Notes under the pieces: model-generated | The model's database searches: none | What the model was told of the DNA's origin: nothing | What the model saw: only the letters and a program-made list of their open reading frames with translations | Origin: Aspidapion aeneum | Taxonomy: Eukaryota; Arthropoda; Insecta; Coleoptera; Brentidae | NCBI GenBank assembly: GCA_963576565.1 | Contig: OY755038.1 | Location: 67,999,908 to 68,063,907, forward strand | Length of the DNA stretch: 64,000 nt | Direction: 5' to 3' | Shown: positions 1 through 10,610 of the stretch, piece after piece | How positions within the stretch are numbered: the stretch's first letter is position 1 | Layout: each line of letters starts with the position of its first letter | Position numbers and translations under genes: made by a program

Positions 1-26
1 TCCAATTCCTTTAAAAAAAAAAGTGA

Positions 27-397
27 AATCATAACAAAAACATTTTATGTAAAAAAAGCCAAGTACGCGAAAATGGCATTCCGTAAAAAGAATTGAGATA
101 AAAGAAAAGCCAAGTTCTCCAATACAAATTTCAAAATTGAAGGTTCTTACTAGTTTGGAAATGTTTTTCTAAACTTGGCTATTACGGCTGTAAATGACTC
201 TTAGGCACAGTGCTAAATTGAACATAAAGAAGTTTGGCTGTAATAGCAAAGTTTAAAAAAACATTTCCAAACTAGTAAGAACCTTTCATTTTGAAATTTG
301 CATTGGAGAACTTGGCTTTACTTTTATCTCAATTATTTTTACGGAATGCCATTTTCGCGTACTTGGCTTTTTTACATAAAATGTTTTTGTTATGATT
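27..397. mobile_element. Foldback (inverted-repeat) element 1
   Basis: Two arms of about 165 bp (27-191 and 231-397) are near-perfect reverse complements around a ~40-bp loop. The arms carry the words GCCAAGTACGCGAAAATGGC and CCAAGTTCTCCAATACAAAT and their complements. No reading frame of note. A partial copy of the left arm recurs at about 42,325-42,475, so this is a dispersed repeat. Palindromic MITE or foldback element; no superfamily assigned because the ends and target duplication are not clear this close to the window edge. Confidence 0.8.
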
Positions 398-779
398 AAG
401 ATTTTATGTTAAAATTTTTAATTTACAAACACCACACACACTCTTGTCTTATGTGTATTCTTGATTTAAACTACTTTAAAACTTTAAGTAAAATGCAGCT
501 ACAATAGACATTAAAATCAATGCAAATATTTTTTTAAATTTATTTTTAAATCAAGAAATTACTTCCTATTTTGATACGATTTGATATTATAATTTGATTA
601 AGCCAAGAAAATCACGGTAACGCATTCGTCATTAAAATCTGATTAAGATTTAAACGTTCTTTATTATAGGTATTTATTTTTAATAATCTAGAATACTTAA
701 TAAACTTCAATATTATTTATGTAAATAAATAATTGGATTTTAAAGTCGGTAAACAAAATATTTTGCTACATTTTCATCT
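398..779. other. A+T-rich spacer, nothing recognised
   Basis: Low-complexity A+T-rich DNA between two foldback elements. No reading frame, repeat or signal that I can support. Confidence 0.6.
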
Positions 780-2262
780 ACTGTGCGCTATTGCCAATAC
801 CCAATTAATAATTTTGCAATTGTTTAAACTCCAAAGCACTACAGTTAAGTATTTTAAAAAACATAAAAAGGTTTCAAAAATAGCTTGTGGAGAAACACGA
901 AACAGCAGGGTAAACAGTTATTATGTCTGTGACCAGACGCACTTAGCACGGGATAAAAAGGAAAAACTATGATTTTCATTTCAAAAGAACACCTAACAAA
1001 AAGCATTTTTAAAACAATCGTGAAATTTAGTACCCGAGAATTTAAAAATCAAACAAGTTTCGTGGCTAATCCGGTAAAAAGCAGTTTTTGTTTTATTCAT
1101 ATTTTTCCGTGGGTAGCTTGAAAGCTTAACCTCACAGGGGTCCAAGATCTAATGGACCCTTAATAACTGTTGACAGTTAACTGTTTCGTCCTTATGGGAC
1201 TCCTCAGAACACTGCTTGGTCAATGTGACACCCTTGCGAAGTTAATTAGACCGTTTTGCTCTACTATGTAAATAGTGAGAAAACTCTCGCAAGAAGCACC
1301 ATCTACCGAGATACGAGAGAAACTAAACTGCTATACATTTCGATCAATGAAATCTTCTGTCTTTCATCATCGATCTTTTTATTGATCGATATGTATAGCA
1401 GTTTATTTTTGCCTGCTCTTGTTTTAGTTTCTCTCATATTTCGGTAGATTTTACCCGATTAGCCAAGAAACTTGTTTGATTTTTAAATTCACGGGTACTA
1501 AATTTCACGTTTGTTAGTATTAGTTGGCTTAAAAATTCCGCTGATTAAAGCTCACGTGTCTGATGGCGGGTAAAAACGCTAATCAGCGTTGATTTGGCTT
1601 GAAAGATCGAAGAGCTGTCGTAGGTCATGGATGGTTTGTTTCTTTTTATTTGCAATCGATCTTTTCATTGATCGACATGTATAGCAGTTTATTTTCGCCT
1701 GCTCTTGTTCTAGTTTCTCTCGTATCTCGGTAGATGGCACTTCTTGCGAGAATTTTCTCACTATTTACATAGGATTATAGACAAAACCGTCTAATTAACT
1801 TTGCACGAGTGTTACATTGACCAAGCAGTGTTCTGAGGAATCCCATAAGGACGAAACACTTAACTGTCAGCACTTATTAGGTGTCCATTAGATCTTGGAC
1901 CCCCGTGAAGTTAAGCTTTCAAGCTACCCACGGAAAAATATGAATAAAACAAAAACTGCTTTTTACCGGATTAGCCACGAAACTTGTTTGATTTTTAAAT
2001 TCACGGGTACTAAATTTCACGATTGTTTTAAAAATGCTTTTTGTTAGGTGTTCTTTTGAAATGAAAATCATAGTTTTTCCTTTTTATCCCGTGCTAAGTG
2101 CGTCTGGTCACAGACATAATAACTGTTTACCCTGCTGTTTCGTGTTTCTCCACAAGCTATTTTTGAAACCTTTTTATGTTTTTTAAAATACTTAACTGTA
2201 GTGCTTTGGAGTTTAAACAATTGCAAAATTATTAATTGGGTATTGGCAATAGCGCACAGAAA
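780..2262. mobile_element. Foldback element 2, about 1.5 kb
   Basis: A long inverted repeat centred near 1520. The left arm (780 to about 1345) and the right arm (about 1690-2262) are reverse complements with scattered differences, so the same peptide-like frame appears on + at 733-972 and on - at 2068-2265; both are noncoding mirror images. The middle (1345-1690) contains further partial inverted pieces built on words such as TTGATCGAYATGTATAGCAG. A ~100-bp fragment of the arm recurs at 18,447-18,545. No transposase is visible, so it is non-autonomous. Confidence 0.8.
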
Positions 2263-2479
2263 CAAAAACTCCTTTTTTCCCGATTAGCCACGAAACATGT
2301 TTATATTTTTAAAATATTTCTTAAAATAATAAATCATTTTATTTATATTGTAATTATTAAATCTAAAATTCAAATGGGTATTGACCAAAGTAATTATGGC
2401 ATAATAATAAATTAATTATCAGCAAATAAGACCCTTTTGAATGATTAACTGTACTATTGTACATATCGTCGCCGGCCAG
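2263..2479. other. A+T-rich spacer
   Basis: No recognised feature. It separates foldback element 2 from the THAP-type element. Confidence 0.5.
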
Positions 2480-2965
2480 CTTATTGTAAAAATACGTTAT
2501 AGCATAAATACATGTTCAAAGAATCGAAAAGCGAAGCGCTCATAGCTGGATTTGGAAACGATGGCAAATTTAAATTTGCGGATGAGAATTTTCAAGTGCC
2601 CATGCATGTGTTTTGTCATGTAGACACACAGCTGCTATGTGGGTAAAGGCCATATTGACATTTTTAGGTGTTTTGCGTTTGTCGAGTAACATTAATTTTT
2701 TTGAAAAATGGGAATTTATATACTTAAAACATGTGCGGTTTGTGGAAAAATGTCCGAAAGAAGTAAGGGAATGCCATTCCATCCGCAACTATGTGTATTT
2801 TTCTTTATAATGTGTCAACAAAATTAAGAGTGGTTTATAGATGCCATTAAACACTCTTTATGGTGTCCACAATAAATCTGCAGAGTTAGTTTAAAAAAAC
2901 TACAAAATTAATCCACAATTTGATAAATTTTCACCCAATCAACTAGTTTTTAGAAAAAAAATAAT
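2480..2965 (+). mobile_element. THAP-type DNA element, copy A, left part
   Basis: From about 2500 this matches 28,300-28,800 for about 480 bp with many substitutions and small indels, ending in the shared stretch CACCCAATCAACTWGTTTTTAG and an A-run. The match stops at the (TA)n tract and LINE (2984-6262) and resumes at about 6263 with ATTGTCAAATAATGTAG, which in the other copy directly follows (28,808). The LINE therefore inserted into this older element. It contains a THAP-like first exon at 2708. No transposase catalytic domain is visible. Inferred to be a remnant of a THAP-transposase (P-like) element. Confidence 0.65.
2708..2776 (+). pseudogene. THAP-like zinc-finger first exon (remnant, copy A)
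   Basis: A frame starting at the ATG at 2708 reads M-x-I..., then KTCAVCGKMSERSKGMPFHP. The spacing C-x2-C followed by a short basic loop and F-H matches the start of THAP domains, the DNA-binding domain of P-element-type transposases and many insect proteins; this is family knowledge applied to about 20 residues. In the second copy (28,526) the same point is followed by a good splice donor; here the donor has been lost and the frame runs into noncoding DNA. The downstream THAP residues (FP, W, C-x2-H) are not present in this exon. A short zinc-finger remnant of another class is possible. Confidence 0.5.
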
Positions 2966-2981
2966 AGACAAAAACCTAAAC

Positions 2982-2983
<2 letters not shown>

Positions 2984-3027
<44 letters not shown>
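2984..3027. repeat. (TA)n microsatellite at the LINE 3' end
   Basis: An uninterrupted TA run directly abutting the 3' end of the minus-strand LINE. It may have grown from the LINE tail or been the insertion target. Confidence 0.9.
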
Positions 3028-3031
<4 letters not shown>

Positions 3032-3221
3032 CGGTTTCACAACGTTCTACGTCTTCCGATACCCAATCTCCACTTGTTTCTGTTTGCCAATAATTCATCA
3101 TCTAGGCCTCTTATTCTTATTTCACTGTCTATTCCTTCTCTCTAGCTTCTCCTTGGCCGTCCTCGTTTTCTTCGGCCAGTTGGGTTCCACTGTAGTATTT
3201 GTTTAGGCAGTCGTTCATCAT

Positions 3222-4950
3222 TCATTCTTTGTACATGTCCGTACTACACCAGTTGTTTTGTTCTTTATCATTCACTAAAGTACGTTCACCCACTGTCATA
3301 ATTTCTCTTATTCTTTGATTTGTAACTCTTTCTCTTTTTGATTTCCCTGCTGCTCTTCTCCAATAGTCCATCTCCGTAGCGGAAAGCATTTTTTCTGTTC
3401 TATCCTTGATTGGCCATACTTCTGAGCTGTATGTAATAATACTTTTTACAATGGTGTTATATATAAGCTTTTTGTTATGTTTTGATATACTCTGGTCCCA
3501 AATTATTCCATTTAATAAAGTTATTGCTTTTTTTCCTTGTTCGTTTCGATCTTTTATAGCTTTGTCTAGTGTTTCGTCAGCTGTAATTTTTAGACCTAAG
3601 TATTTATACTCATCACAGGACTGAATTCGCTGCCCGGTATTGAAGATTAGATCCTGTTTCATTCCACCGATACACATATACTCTGTCTTATTGAGAATAA
3701 CCTCTAGTCCCCACTTATTGTACTCTTCTATTAGTTTTCGTGTCATATATTCCAGGTCGTCATAATCCTGAGCCACTACTATTTGATCATCGGCGAAACA
3801 TAAAGTATACAAGGTGGTTTCATCCAACGGAATTCCCATGTTTTGGCAGTTTCTCTTCCATACTTTAAGGACTTGTTCCAAGTATATCTTGAAGAGCGTA
3901 GGCGAGATACAGCAACCTTGTTTAAGACCTTTATTTACTTGAAAGCCTTTGGTTAGTTTTGCTTTTATTTTAACTTTTGCCTTACTATTGCTGTATAACT
4001 CTTTGATGGCCTTAATTAGTTGTACGCTTATGTTTGTGTTTTCCAACGCTTTCCAAAGTAGATTTAGTGGTATACTATTATATGCCTTCTGCAAATCGAC
4101 GTAAAGCAGATGCAGCTCTTGTCCGTATGTCATTTTCTTTTCAATAACTGGGGTTATACAAAAGCGATGATCAGAAGTCGATCTACCCGCCCTGAAACCG
4201 GCTTGTTCTTCTGCCTCCATGTCTTTATATTCGCTTTCCACTTTATTTCTTATTATTTTACCGTATCTTCTGCTTAGCGTAGTAGTCACAGATATACCTC
4301 TATAATTGTCACATATATATTTCCGTCCTTTTTTGTTTATTGTGGATATATATCACGTTTTCCACTCATTTGGTAATACAGTTCGATATAAATATTTTTG
4401 GAAAAGATTCAGTAATTTCCAAAACAGTTCTTCAGTGCCATATTTAATAAGTTCAGCTGGGATATTTCCGGGTCCGGCAGATTTACCGCTTTTTAAGGTT
4501 GTGCACACGTTTTTGACCTCACAGATTGTGAGGGGTACTGGAGATCCCATCGTTCTAATTATATTGTATTTTTCTTCTTCCTTGAATTCTGCTCTATCTT
4601 CAGTTAAAAGTTTCTTAAAATGTTCATGTTCATCATCATTCTTTATCTGGTATGAATGAAATGATATCTCTGCATGTTTCTTTTTTAATCGATCTTATAG
4701 TTTTCCAGCTTTCGGTACTTCTCCTAACTCCTAAGTAAGAATCTATTTTCTGGCAAGTTTGCGTCCACGAAAGATTTTTCTTATCACTGATCAATCTTCT
4801 CACCTTTGATTGCGCGATTTTGTATTCTTCTCTGCTTCTATTTGTCTTCTGGGATAAGTAGGTGTGATATAATTTCCTTTTTTCCTCTATTTCTCTTTCA
4901 ATCTCAGCATCCCACCAGTATGGTATTCTTCTTTTAGAAGTTTCTTCCAC
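3222..4950 (-). pseudogene. LINE reverse transcriptase region (broken)
   Basis: Three consecutive minus-strand pieces cover the reverse transcriptase. 4950-4636 holds a K/E-rich linker before the RT, with the motif RRIPYWWDAEIE. 4550-4353 holds SGKSAGPGNIPAELIKYG, the usual RT block 1. 4289-3222 holds EQAGFRAGRST, then LLYVDLQKAYNSIP (first catalytic Asp), GLKQGCCISPTLF, and FADDQIVVA, a variant of the F/YADD catalytic box, then the thumb. Breaks fall between 4636 and 4550, at about 4350-4290, and near 3260, where the frame leaves the conserved C-terminus; the missing part is readable in another frame at 3230-3060. It would copy the element's RNA at the target site if intact. Confidence 0.85.
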
Positions 4951-5149
4951 TAATCCTAGTGCTTCTTTTACAGCTTGATGGATGCTTAATGTAATACATT
5001 CTTATTCCTCATCTGGGGTTTCACCTGAACTTGTATTAAGTTTTTCGTTCAGTCTCTTTTTGTATAAGTTTTTTACGCTGTCATGTTCTAGGCTTAGTAG
5101 ATTATATTTACAGTGATCAATGTCTTCAATCACTGTATCATCAAGATGT

Positions 5150-5893
5150 TGTTGATGCAGGCCTCGGCCTTGATAAGGAAAGAGAATTTTGGACTCCAGA
5201 AAATAGTGATCACTTCCGCATGTTGATCCACGCTTTGTTCTGACATTTTGAATTTTTAGTTTTGTCTTTTGTTTAGTGATAAGATAATCAATGATGGATT
5301 TCAGGTTTTGTGAGGGTTTGGTCCTGGTATATTTGTGTATTTCCTTATGTTGAAAAAAACCGTTTTGGATTTTTAGGTCTAATTGCTCACATACTGTAAG
5401 TAGCCGGTTTCCATTGTCATTAACAATATTTTCTCCATATTGGCCTACTGTTAGATTATTAACTCTGTTATCGGTCTCTCCCTATTTAAATCCCCAATAT
5501 GACAATTTCTCTAGATGTACTTACTGCTGATATTTCATTGTGTATTTCTTCAAAAAAATTGTCTTTCACGGCTACACTTGCATCGTCATTATACGCATAG
5601 ATTCCAAAAATCGTAATCTCATTCCTTTTATTGTTATATTTATTTTAATTAGCCTTTTATTTACTGCTTCCCAGTTGGTGATAAATTTTCCAAATCTTTT
5701 GTTGACCAAAATAGATACTCCTTGTTGGGCATGTTTTTCTTTTGCCACTCCGCTATAGATATGGTCATATTCCTTTTCCTTTCTTTTTCGTTTCTGTTAG
5801 TACAGTAAGGTCTACCTTCATTCTGCTGCACTCATGTACTATTTCATTAACTTTTCGACCCATTCCTTGCACGTTCCATGTACCAAAAATCAT
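5150..5893 (-). pseudogene. LINE AP-endonuclease region (broken)
   Basis: Starting at the minus-strand ATG at 5893 the frame reads MIFGTWNVQGMGRK, then DLTVLTETKKKGKG, typical of the N-terminus of LINE apurinic/apyrimidinic-type endonucleases that nick the target. After a frameshift near 5765 it continues with YSGVAKEKHAQQGVSI. Further down are SIIDYLI and CGSDHYFL; the S-D-H triad near 5205-5215 is part of the active site. The segment that should hold the G-D-M-N box (about 5500) is altered and contains a stop. Nonfunctional copy; the assignment rests on motif order. Confidence 0.75.
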
Positions 5894-6262
5894 ATTCCTG
5901 TTTTTTTGCTTGGTTCGTCTTAAGTTTTTGTTTTCTTTCCGAGGCGTTTGATGGGGTTTTTTAACAGTGTACGTTTTTTCCGGGTATCAGAGAGTTAGTC
6001 TGATGCCCCAACCCCCAACCTGGAGGAACAGGTGATTTTTGATCGAGGTTTTCTTCCCCTAGCCTTTGACGATTCCAACGCCGCGGCGCGCCGGTACTAC
6101 AAGGCAGCATCTTCTTCATCTGTGATCCTAGGCAGGAGCCCTTACAGGGTGCTATCATCCGGGCCAGATGAACCCTGATTTTTTTACGACGTTGTTACTC
6201 CCCCCTCTCCTCCTTCCCCGTTAGTGCAATGGGACCCCAGGCTTGAGACTGGTACAGCGGAG

Positions 6263-6410
6263 TTTGACAATTGTCAAATAATGTAGGGACGATATCCTGC
6301 CTACCCGAAAAAAGAACATTAAGAATTAAATAGGGGTTCTGGCTTCAAGCATCGCGTGTGAGAATACATGGGTATGCGCCATATTATGTTCTAACGTATT
6401 TGGTCTTATT
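6263..6410 (+). mobile_element. THAP-type DNA element, copy A, right part
   Basis: Resumes the match to 28,805-28,910: ATTGTCAAATAATGTAG, then ACATGGGTATGC and TCTAACGTATTTGG. This shows the LINE split the element. Its outer boundary is unclear because the next repeat begins near 6411. Confidence 0.6.
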
Positions 6411-6623
6411 ATAATATCCTTACGATTATTTGTCAATGAAAAACTTTTCTCAAAACGTAAAATGTTCGAAAAAACAACCGTTGAACCGTAATTTGTTTCA
6501 ATATAAAACAAAGTCGAAAATAATTTAGAAGAAGCGTAATTTCTTCGATCACTAAAAATGTCGAAACTAATATAGTCGACTCGTAAAAGCATCGAAACGA
6601 AGGTCAGTCAATACGCAGACTGG
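6411..6623. repeat. Degenerate GTCGAA/CGTAAAA foldback-like repeat, left part
   Basis: Made of short diverged words of the type GTCGAAAATAAT and CGTAAAA. Positions 6505-6617 resemble 7163-7262 and 26,527-26,620, so the element has internal tandem copies. The other arm (27,000-27,265) shows the same words in reverse complement (TTTTACG, TTTCGAC). It was the target of the plus-strand BEL insertion: GACTGG at 6618-6623 recurs after the LTR at 7097-7102 and after the far LTR at 26,455-26,460. Confidence 0.6.
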
Positions 6624-7096
6624 TGTTAACTCCCGCTAAATTTCGCGGTTGTTTATATATATTTTTAAAAACACACAACTGTATGAAGGACAAAGCGCAC
6701 TCCGCGTGTTTGGACATGCGCACCAATAACCAGTGAGATCCTTGTCAATCGCCTAAAGAAAATGGCGTGTTAATTTCGTTCTCCAACTATATCAAATTTC
6801 TACACCTGAAAGTGCTCGATTTTTGTGTACTGAAGCATAGAACTAGAAACTTCAGCCCTTCAGCTACGTGGTGACATCATTAGATCCAATCAGGGGCCCC
6901 TTGGAACGTGGAGAAAGTGGATGCAAAGAGGTGAGTGCATTTGTCTCTGATTACCGTTGTGTGGCACAAATATTTTACCTATGGACGTTTGATTATTTCG
7001 TAATTCATATCAATATATTTATGTTGGTTCGCGCTTTCATTAATTAAAATATTTACAGTCCATTGCATTTAACGTTTTTCTAACCGTGGACTAACA
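6624..7096 (+). mobile_element. BEL/Pao LTR, solo, mosaic
   Basis: 473 bp, begins TGTTAACTCCCGC and ends CTAACA, with GACTGG on both sides. Its partner at 25,982-26,454 has the same length. The first ~275 bp differ at about 11 positions, the remaining ~198 bp at none. The sense LTR is related to the LTRs of the minus-strand BEL element at 29,239-36,019. What follows it is flank (7097-7830) rather than element interior, so it is a solo LTR. Confidence 0.85.
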
Positions 7097-7830
7097 GACT
7101 GGTCGAACCGTAAAAAAGTCGAATTGCAAAAAGGCCAAAAAAATAAAAGAGAAGAAAGAGAAACGTAGTAGTCGAAAATAATTTAGACAAAGCGTAATTT
7201 CGTCGATCCGTAAAAATGTCGAAAATAATATAGTCGGCACGTAAAAGCATCGATGCGAAGGTCAGTTGAAATGCAGCAATTTAAGTGAATCGTATTTTTG
7301 TCGATCTGTAAAATCGTCGGAAATAATAAAGTCAGAAATTTAACGCGCGATACGCAATGAAAAAGGAACGCAAAATTATCGAGTCTTAGTTTTGTCGAAA
7401 CGCAAAAGAACGAACCATAGAAAAGTCGAAAAGGTGCGATGTAAAATTCGTTGAACAGGCGCTGACAAGTTAGGTTTGAATGTACAGTACACCTGGTACC
7501 ATGGCAAGTTTTTTACTAGTGTGGTTTAAAATCGACGCGCTTTCGATTTAAATTTTTTATGGTTCGACCTTTTTACTTTTCAACATAATTGCGTTTCGAT
7601 TTTTGACAATTTTACGGAACCACAAAAATACGTTTCGCTTGACATGCTTTCCTCTTCTATTTTTTGATTTTTTTATTTTTTGACATTTTTAAAATTTCAG
7701 CTTTTTTGCGATTCGACTTTTTTACAATTTCATCATTATGCGATTTGACTTAACTCCATTTCGATACTTTTATGCTTTAACTTTGCAACCTTTTTAAGGA
7801 TCGATGAAATTAAGTTTCATTTATATTATT
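7097..7830. repeat. Duplicated flank of the BEL insertion, copy 1
   Basis: 734 bp of the GTCGAA/CGTAAAA repeat, collinear with 26,455-27,188 at a constant offset of 19,358 and with only about two differences. It joins abruptly at 7830/7831 to BEL pol sequence (ACCGGTGAGATG), whereas copy 2 runs on into TTCGTCTAG. This marks the breakpoint of a tandem duplication. Confidence 0.85.
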
Positions 7831-8495
7831 ACCGGTGAGATGCAAAGTGCGTTACACCTTCTTATCAAACGCGTGCAAGGTTCTTGTTTTTCTGAGCTTT
7901 TTTCCGCGTTATCTAAGGATAAACCAATACCGAAACCTTTGCGAAAACTTTCACCTTTTCTTGATGAGAATAATATCATTAGAGTCGGTGGCAGATTACA
8001 AAAATCTGACCTTTTGTCTTATTCTGCAAAACACCCCGTCTTACTTTCGAGTGACCATCGTTTAACTACTCTTCTTATCGAGTCCGCTCATCGACAATAT
8101 CTTCATCCTGGGTTTAAAACATTACATAATCTGCTTTTACAGCAATTTTGGATATTATCTGTCAGACGGGCAATTCAAAGAACCATATCCAAGTGCTTGC
8201 AATGTTTTGGATCAACCCTAAACCCTATAGACCGCCCATAATGAGTTCACTTCCCGCTCATCGAATCAATCAACTTAAACCTTTTTCGAGTGTAGCTATC
8301 GACTTTTGTGGACCTTTCTTTGTGATTCCTCATCGTTACCGTGGTTGTAAAGCTTTCAAATCGTATGTCTGTGTGTTTATCTGTACGGCCACACATTGCG
8401 TGCATTTGGAATTAACCATGGAACTGTCCACCGAAGGGTTCGTAGGTGCATTCCATCGATTCATTTCCAGACGCGGAAGCGTGACGCAATGCTGG
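7831..8495 (+). pseudogene. BEL/Pao pol fragment: integrase N-terminal part
   Basis: The frame matches the minus-strand BEL element at 31,278-30,615. It covers GRLQKSDLLSYSAKHPVLL, the H-x-x-x-H zinc-binding start (HRQYLHPGFKTLH), QCF, and the first catalytic Asp of the integrase core in VAIDFCGPFF. A one-base deletion near 8207 shifts the frame from the +7804 frame to the +8148 frame. The coding sequence is cut at TQCW by the 16.6-kb LTR element and resumes at 25,079. The first ~9 codons of the apparent frame from 7804 are flank, not BEL. Confidence 0.85.
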
Positions 8496-9812
8496 TGTAG
8501 CAGGGGCCTGGCGTGTGACAGTGGTACTGTCACCTCAAGTGGCCAAGGCTTAAAGGTTGTAAGCTACCAACTTAGGCTACAACTTATATAAATTATAAAA
8601 AGATTAAACGTTACTATATGTTATTAAATTTACACGATCTCGAAAGGGAATTTGGCGGTTCTTGGAGGAAAAGTATGCTATTAACGTTTTTCTCAAATGT
8701 ATAACTAATAGGATAATCGTACATACCTTTTCAATTTTCTTCTTGCAGCTTCACACTTTCACTTCTAATATTTATTATTTAAATATCAAATTTTTACTAC
8801 CATTGAACTTTTATATTCAAATATTCACACTTCTTAAACTTTTAGGCCCTATAAACCTTTTATATATTTGTTGTAAATATATATATTTATCAACATCTTA
8901 AACGTTGATTGAATGAGTGAAACTATTCAATCAACTGTTTAATTTACTTAATATTACTGTTTAGGTTTGGGATATGTTATTAATTAAAAATGCCGATTTT
9001 AGGGCAACGAATGGTTTGTATTTTGTTGTTAAAAAAACATAAAACAGTTAAACACATTATTTCAAAGCACTGGAAACAGTAATAAGTAATGACTTTAAAA
9101 TCAATAAACTCTAAAAGAAAAGACCAAAATAATTATGAATATTAAAGTTAACAGTTTTATACAATGTTAAAATAATTGATAAATTTCCCCAGTTGAAATA
9201 AAACCCCCCCTTAAGAAGTGTTAATGAAAGTGTACCGTACTAGGCAAAGACAAACTAAAGAGTACTCTCCCTGACGACTTTCGAAAGTTTCAATACCCCG
9301 CTCTCTAGACATTCTCAGTTTGCCGCTAGCTGATTGGGCTAAATCTAAGCTTTCTTTAACGGATTTCTTCCACCACTCTTCTCTACAGACACTCTTGGCT
9401 GCCGTGGTCTGAATCTCAAGCTCCCTCGCATTGGCGAGAAAGACAAAGAGACAAAATACCACCGCAATTCAAAGATGCGTGGATTTAGAAATTCGGTAAA
9501 GTTTAAATCTTACAGTGTGTTTCTTTTTTAATTGAAAATAGTTTAAAATTTGTTTCCAGTTACAAAATAAGAATTATTTTGATGTTAGTGGCTCAAAGGA
9601 CATATTAGCCGAATACAACTTTTATTAAAATACAGCGAACCTGAAAACATGCCTAAAAACAAGTCGCCGAGTTGCCATAAATTTTACTTAATCTTAACCT
9701 AGTCTTGCATATAATCAATGCTTGTTGATGTCAAAACAATATTTAATTAAAAATCTTTAAAAACTTATAAATGGCAAAAATACCATTTATGCTCAAATCC
9801 CGTTTTGTTACA
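8496..9812 (-). repeat. 3' LTR of the giant LTR element
   Basis: 1317 bp. In element orientation it starts at 9812 (TGTAACAAAACGGG) and ends at 8496. Differences from the partner include TGTAGC instead of TGTAAC at the 8496 edge and two single changes near 8683 and 9047. A GC-richer block (9210-9470) can be read as an 83-codon frame on the minus strand, but it lacks a convincing ATG and is probably leader sequence. Confidence 0.9.
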
Positions 9813-9815
9813 TTA

Positions 9816-9824
9816 CTCCCCCCT
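9816..9824 (-). promoter_or_regulatory. Polypurine tract of the giant LTR element
   Basis: On the minus strand AGGGGGGAG sits three bases upstream of the 3' LTR start. This is where plus-strand DNA priming is expected in LTR retrotransposons, and it fixes the orientation. Confidence 0.75.
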
Positions 9825-9839
9825 GATTAAGTATAAACA

Positions 9840-10610
9840 ATTTTTTTTTTACACGCAAGTCGAAATAAAATGGTTTATAACAACAAGCATTAAGTAGTGC
9901 AGACAACACAAATCTAAACTAAAACTATAACGCTCTTCGTTTCCATTTTTCTTCTGTGGATGACGGTCAATAAACATTCTGGCTGGAAAAAACTTGAAGT
10001 TCCATTCTGGAACAAAACAGCAACACTGGATCAGGTGCAACATCTTAGATCAGCTAGTCAGCAACAAACATGGTGAACGATCAGTAGATTCCAAACAGTA
10101 CTGAAAGAATCAGAATATCAGTGCAGCTTAATAATAACGATAACTTAAATTAAATGAGGGCAAAATAAAATTGACAAATATACCGAAAAATATATAGAAA
10201 TATATAATTTTAACACACATTGTTTGAAAACTATTACATTAAGGTATATATTATATACACGCTTATGCAGAAATTTGTGGAGACAAAAAAAAATGATTTA
10301 AGTTAACGTAAATAAATTAAGGGAGTCTCCAAACCAAACCGTTTCCTCCATAGTGTTAAACAAACACTAGGTACGCAGCAAGAGCTGAGTTTCCACATTG
10401 GCCATCTTTGAAACTAAGGGTGAACAGCAGACTCTGTATTGAATTTGGAAAGAAGTATCCAATTGCAGGTTTGCACAGCGACGGTAAGAAGACGTCGATT
10501 GTAGTGATGATGGCTGCTTGGCAGATCTAATGACTTTAATGGTGGAATTGTGGAAGAAATTTGTTGGTTGGTTGACAGCACTTTGCAATAGCTGACCTAA
10601 AAACAAAATC
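9840..10610 (-). other. Exon-like, G+C-richer islands inside the giant LTR element
   Basis: Two stretches (about 9850-10,110 and 10,320-10,600) stand out from the A/T-rich interior. On the minus strand each follows a pyrimidine-rich tract ending in AG: GATTTTGTTTTTAG near 10,600 and GATTCTTTCAG near 10,107, which resemble splice acceptors. No conserved protein is recognisable: an 81-codon minus frame (10,612-10,367) overlaps the first but its start lies in the putative intron. They could be exons of a noncoding transcript picked up by the element. Speculative. Confidence 0.3.

Larger units (their letters stand above)
3028..6262 (-). mobile_element. Non-LTR retrotransposon (LINE), degenerate, nearly full length
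   Basis: Reads on the minus strand from about 6262 (5' end) to 3028 (3' end, next to (TA)n). In order it holds a short GC-richer leader (about 6250-5950), an AP-endonuclease region (about 5893-5150), a linker, and reverse transcriptase (4950-3222) with a C-terminal tail that includes GRRKRGRP-type basic residues (about 3130-3180). The same family's 3' end recurs on + at 16,680-17,055. Stops and frameshifts break the frame several times, so this copy is dead. It interrupts the THAP-type element, whose halves lie on both sides. The clade (CR1/Jockey/RTE-like) cannot be settled by eye. Confidence 0.85.

Noticed and set aside
733..972. 79-codon plus frame and its 65-codon minus twin at 2068-2265
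   Set aside because: Identical peptides arise only because the two arms of a foldback are mirror images; no protein family is recognised, and the plus frame starts at TTG.
4306..4659. 117-codon plus frame across the LINE
   Set aside because: Antisense shadow of the reverse transcriptase region on the minus strand.
7804..7830. Start of the 145-codon frame at 7804 as a true BEL protein start
   Set aside because: The first nine codons come from the duplicated flank; the BEL part begins only at 7831 after the breakpoint.
8662..9462. Frames of 79 and 83 codons repeated at 23,924-24,724
   Set aside because: They lie wholly inside the 1317-bp LTR and repeat because the LTR repeats; starts are weak (TTG or GTG) and composition is low complexity.
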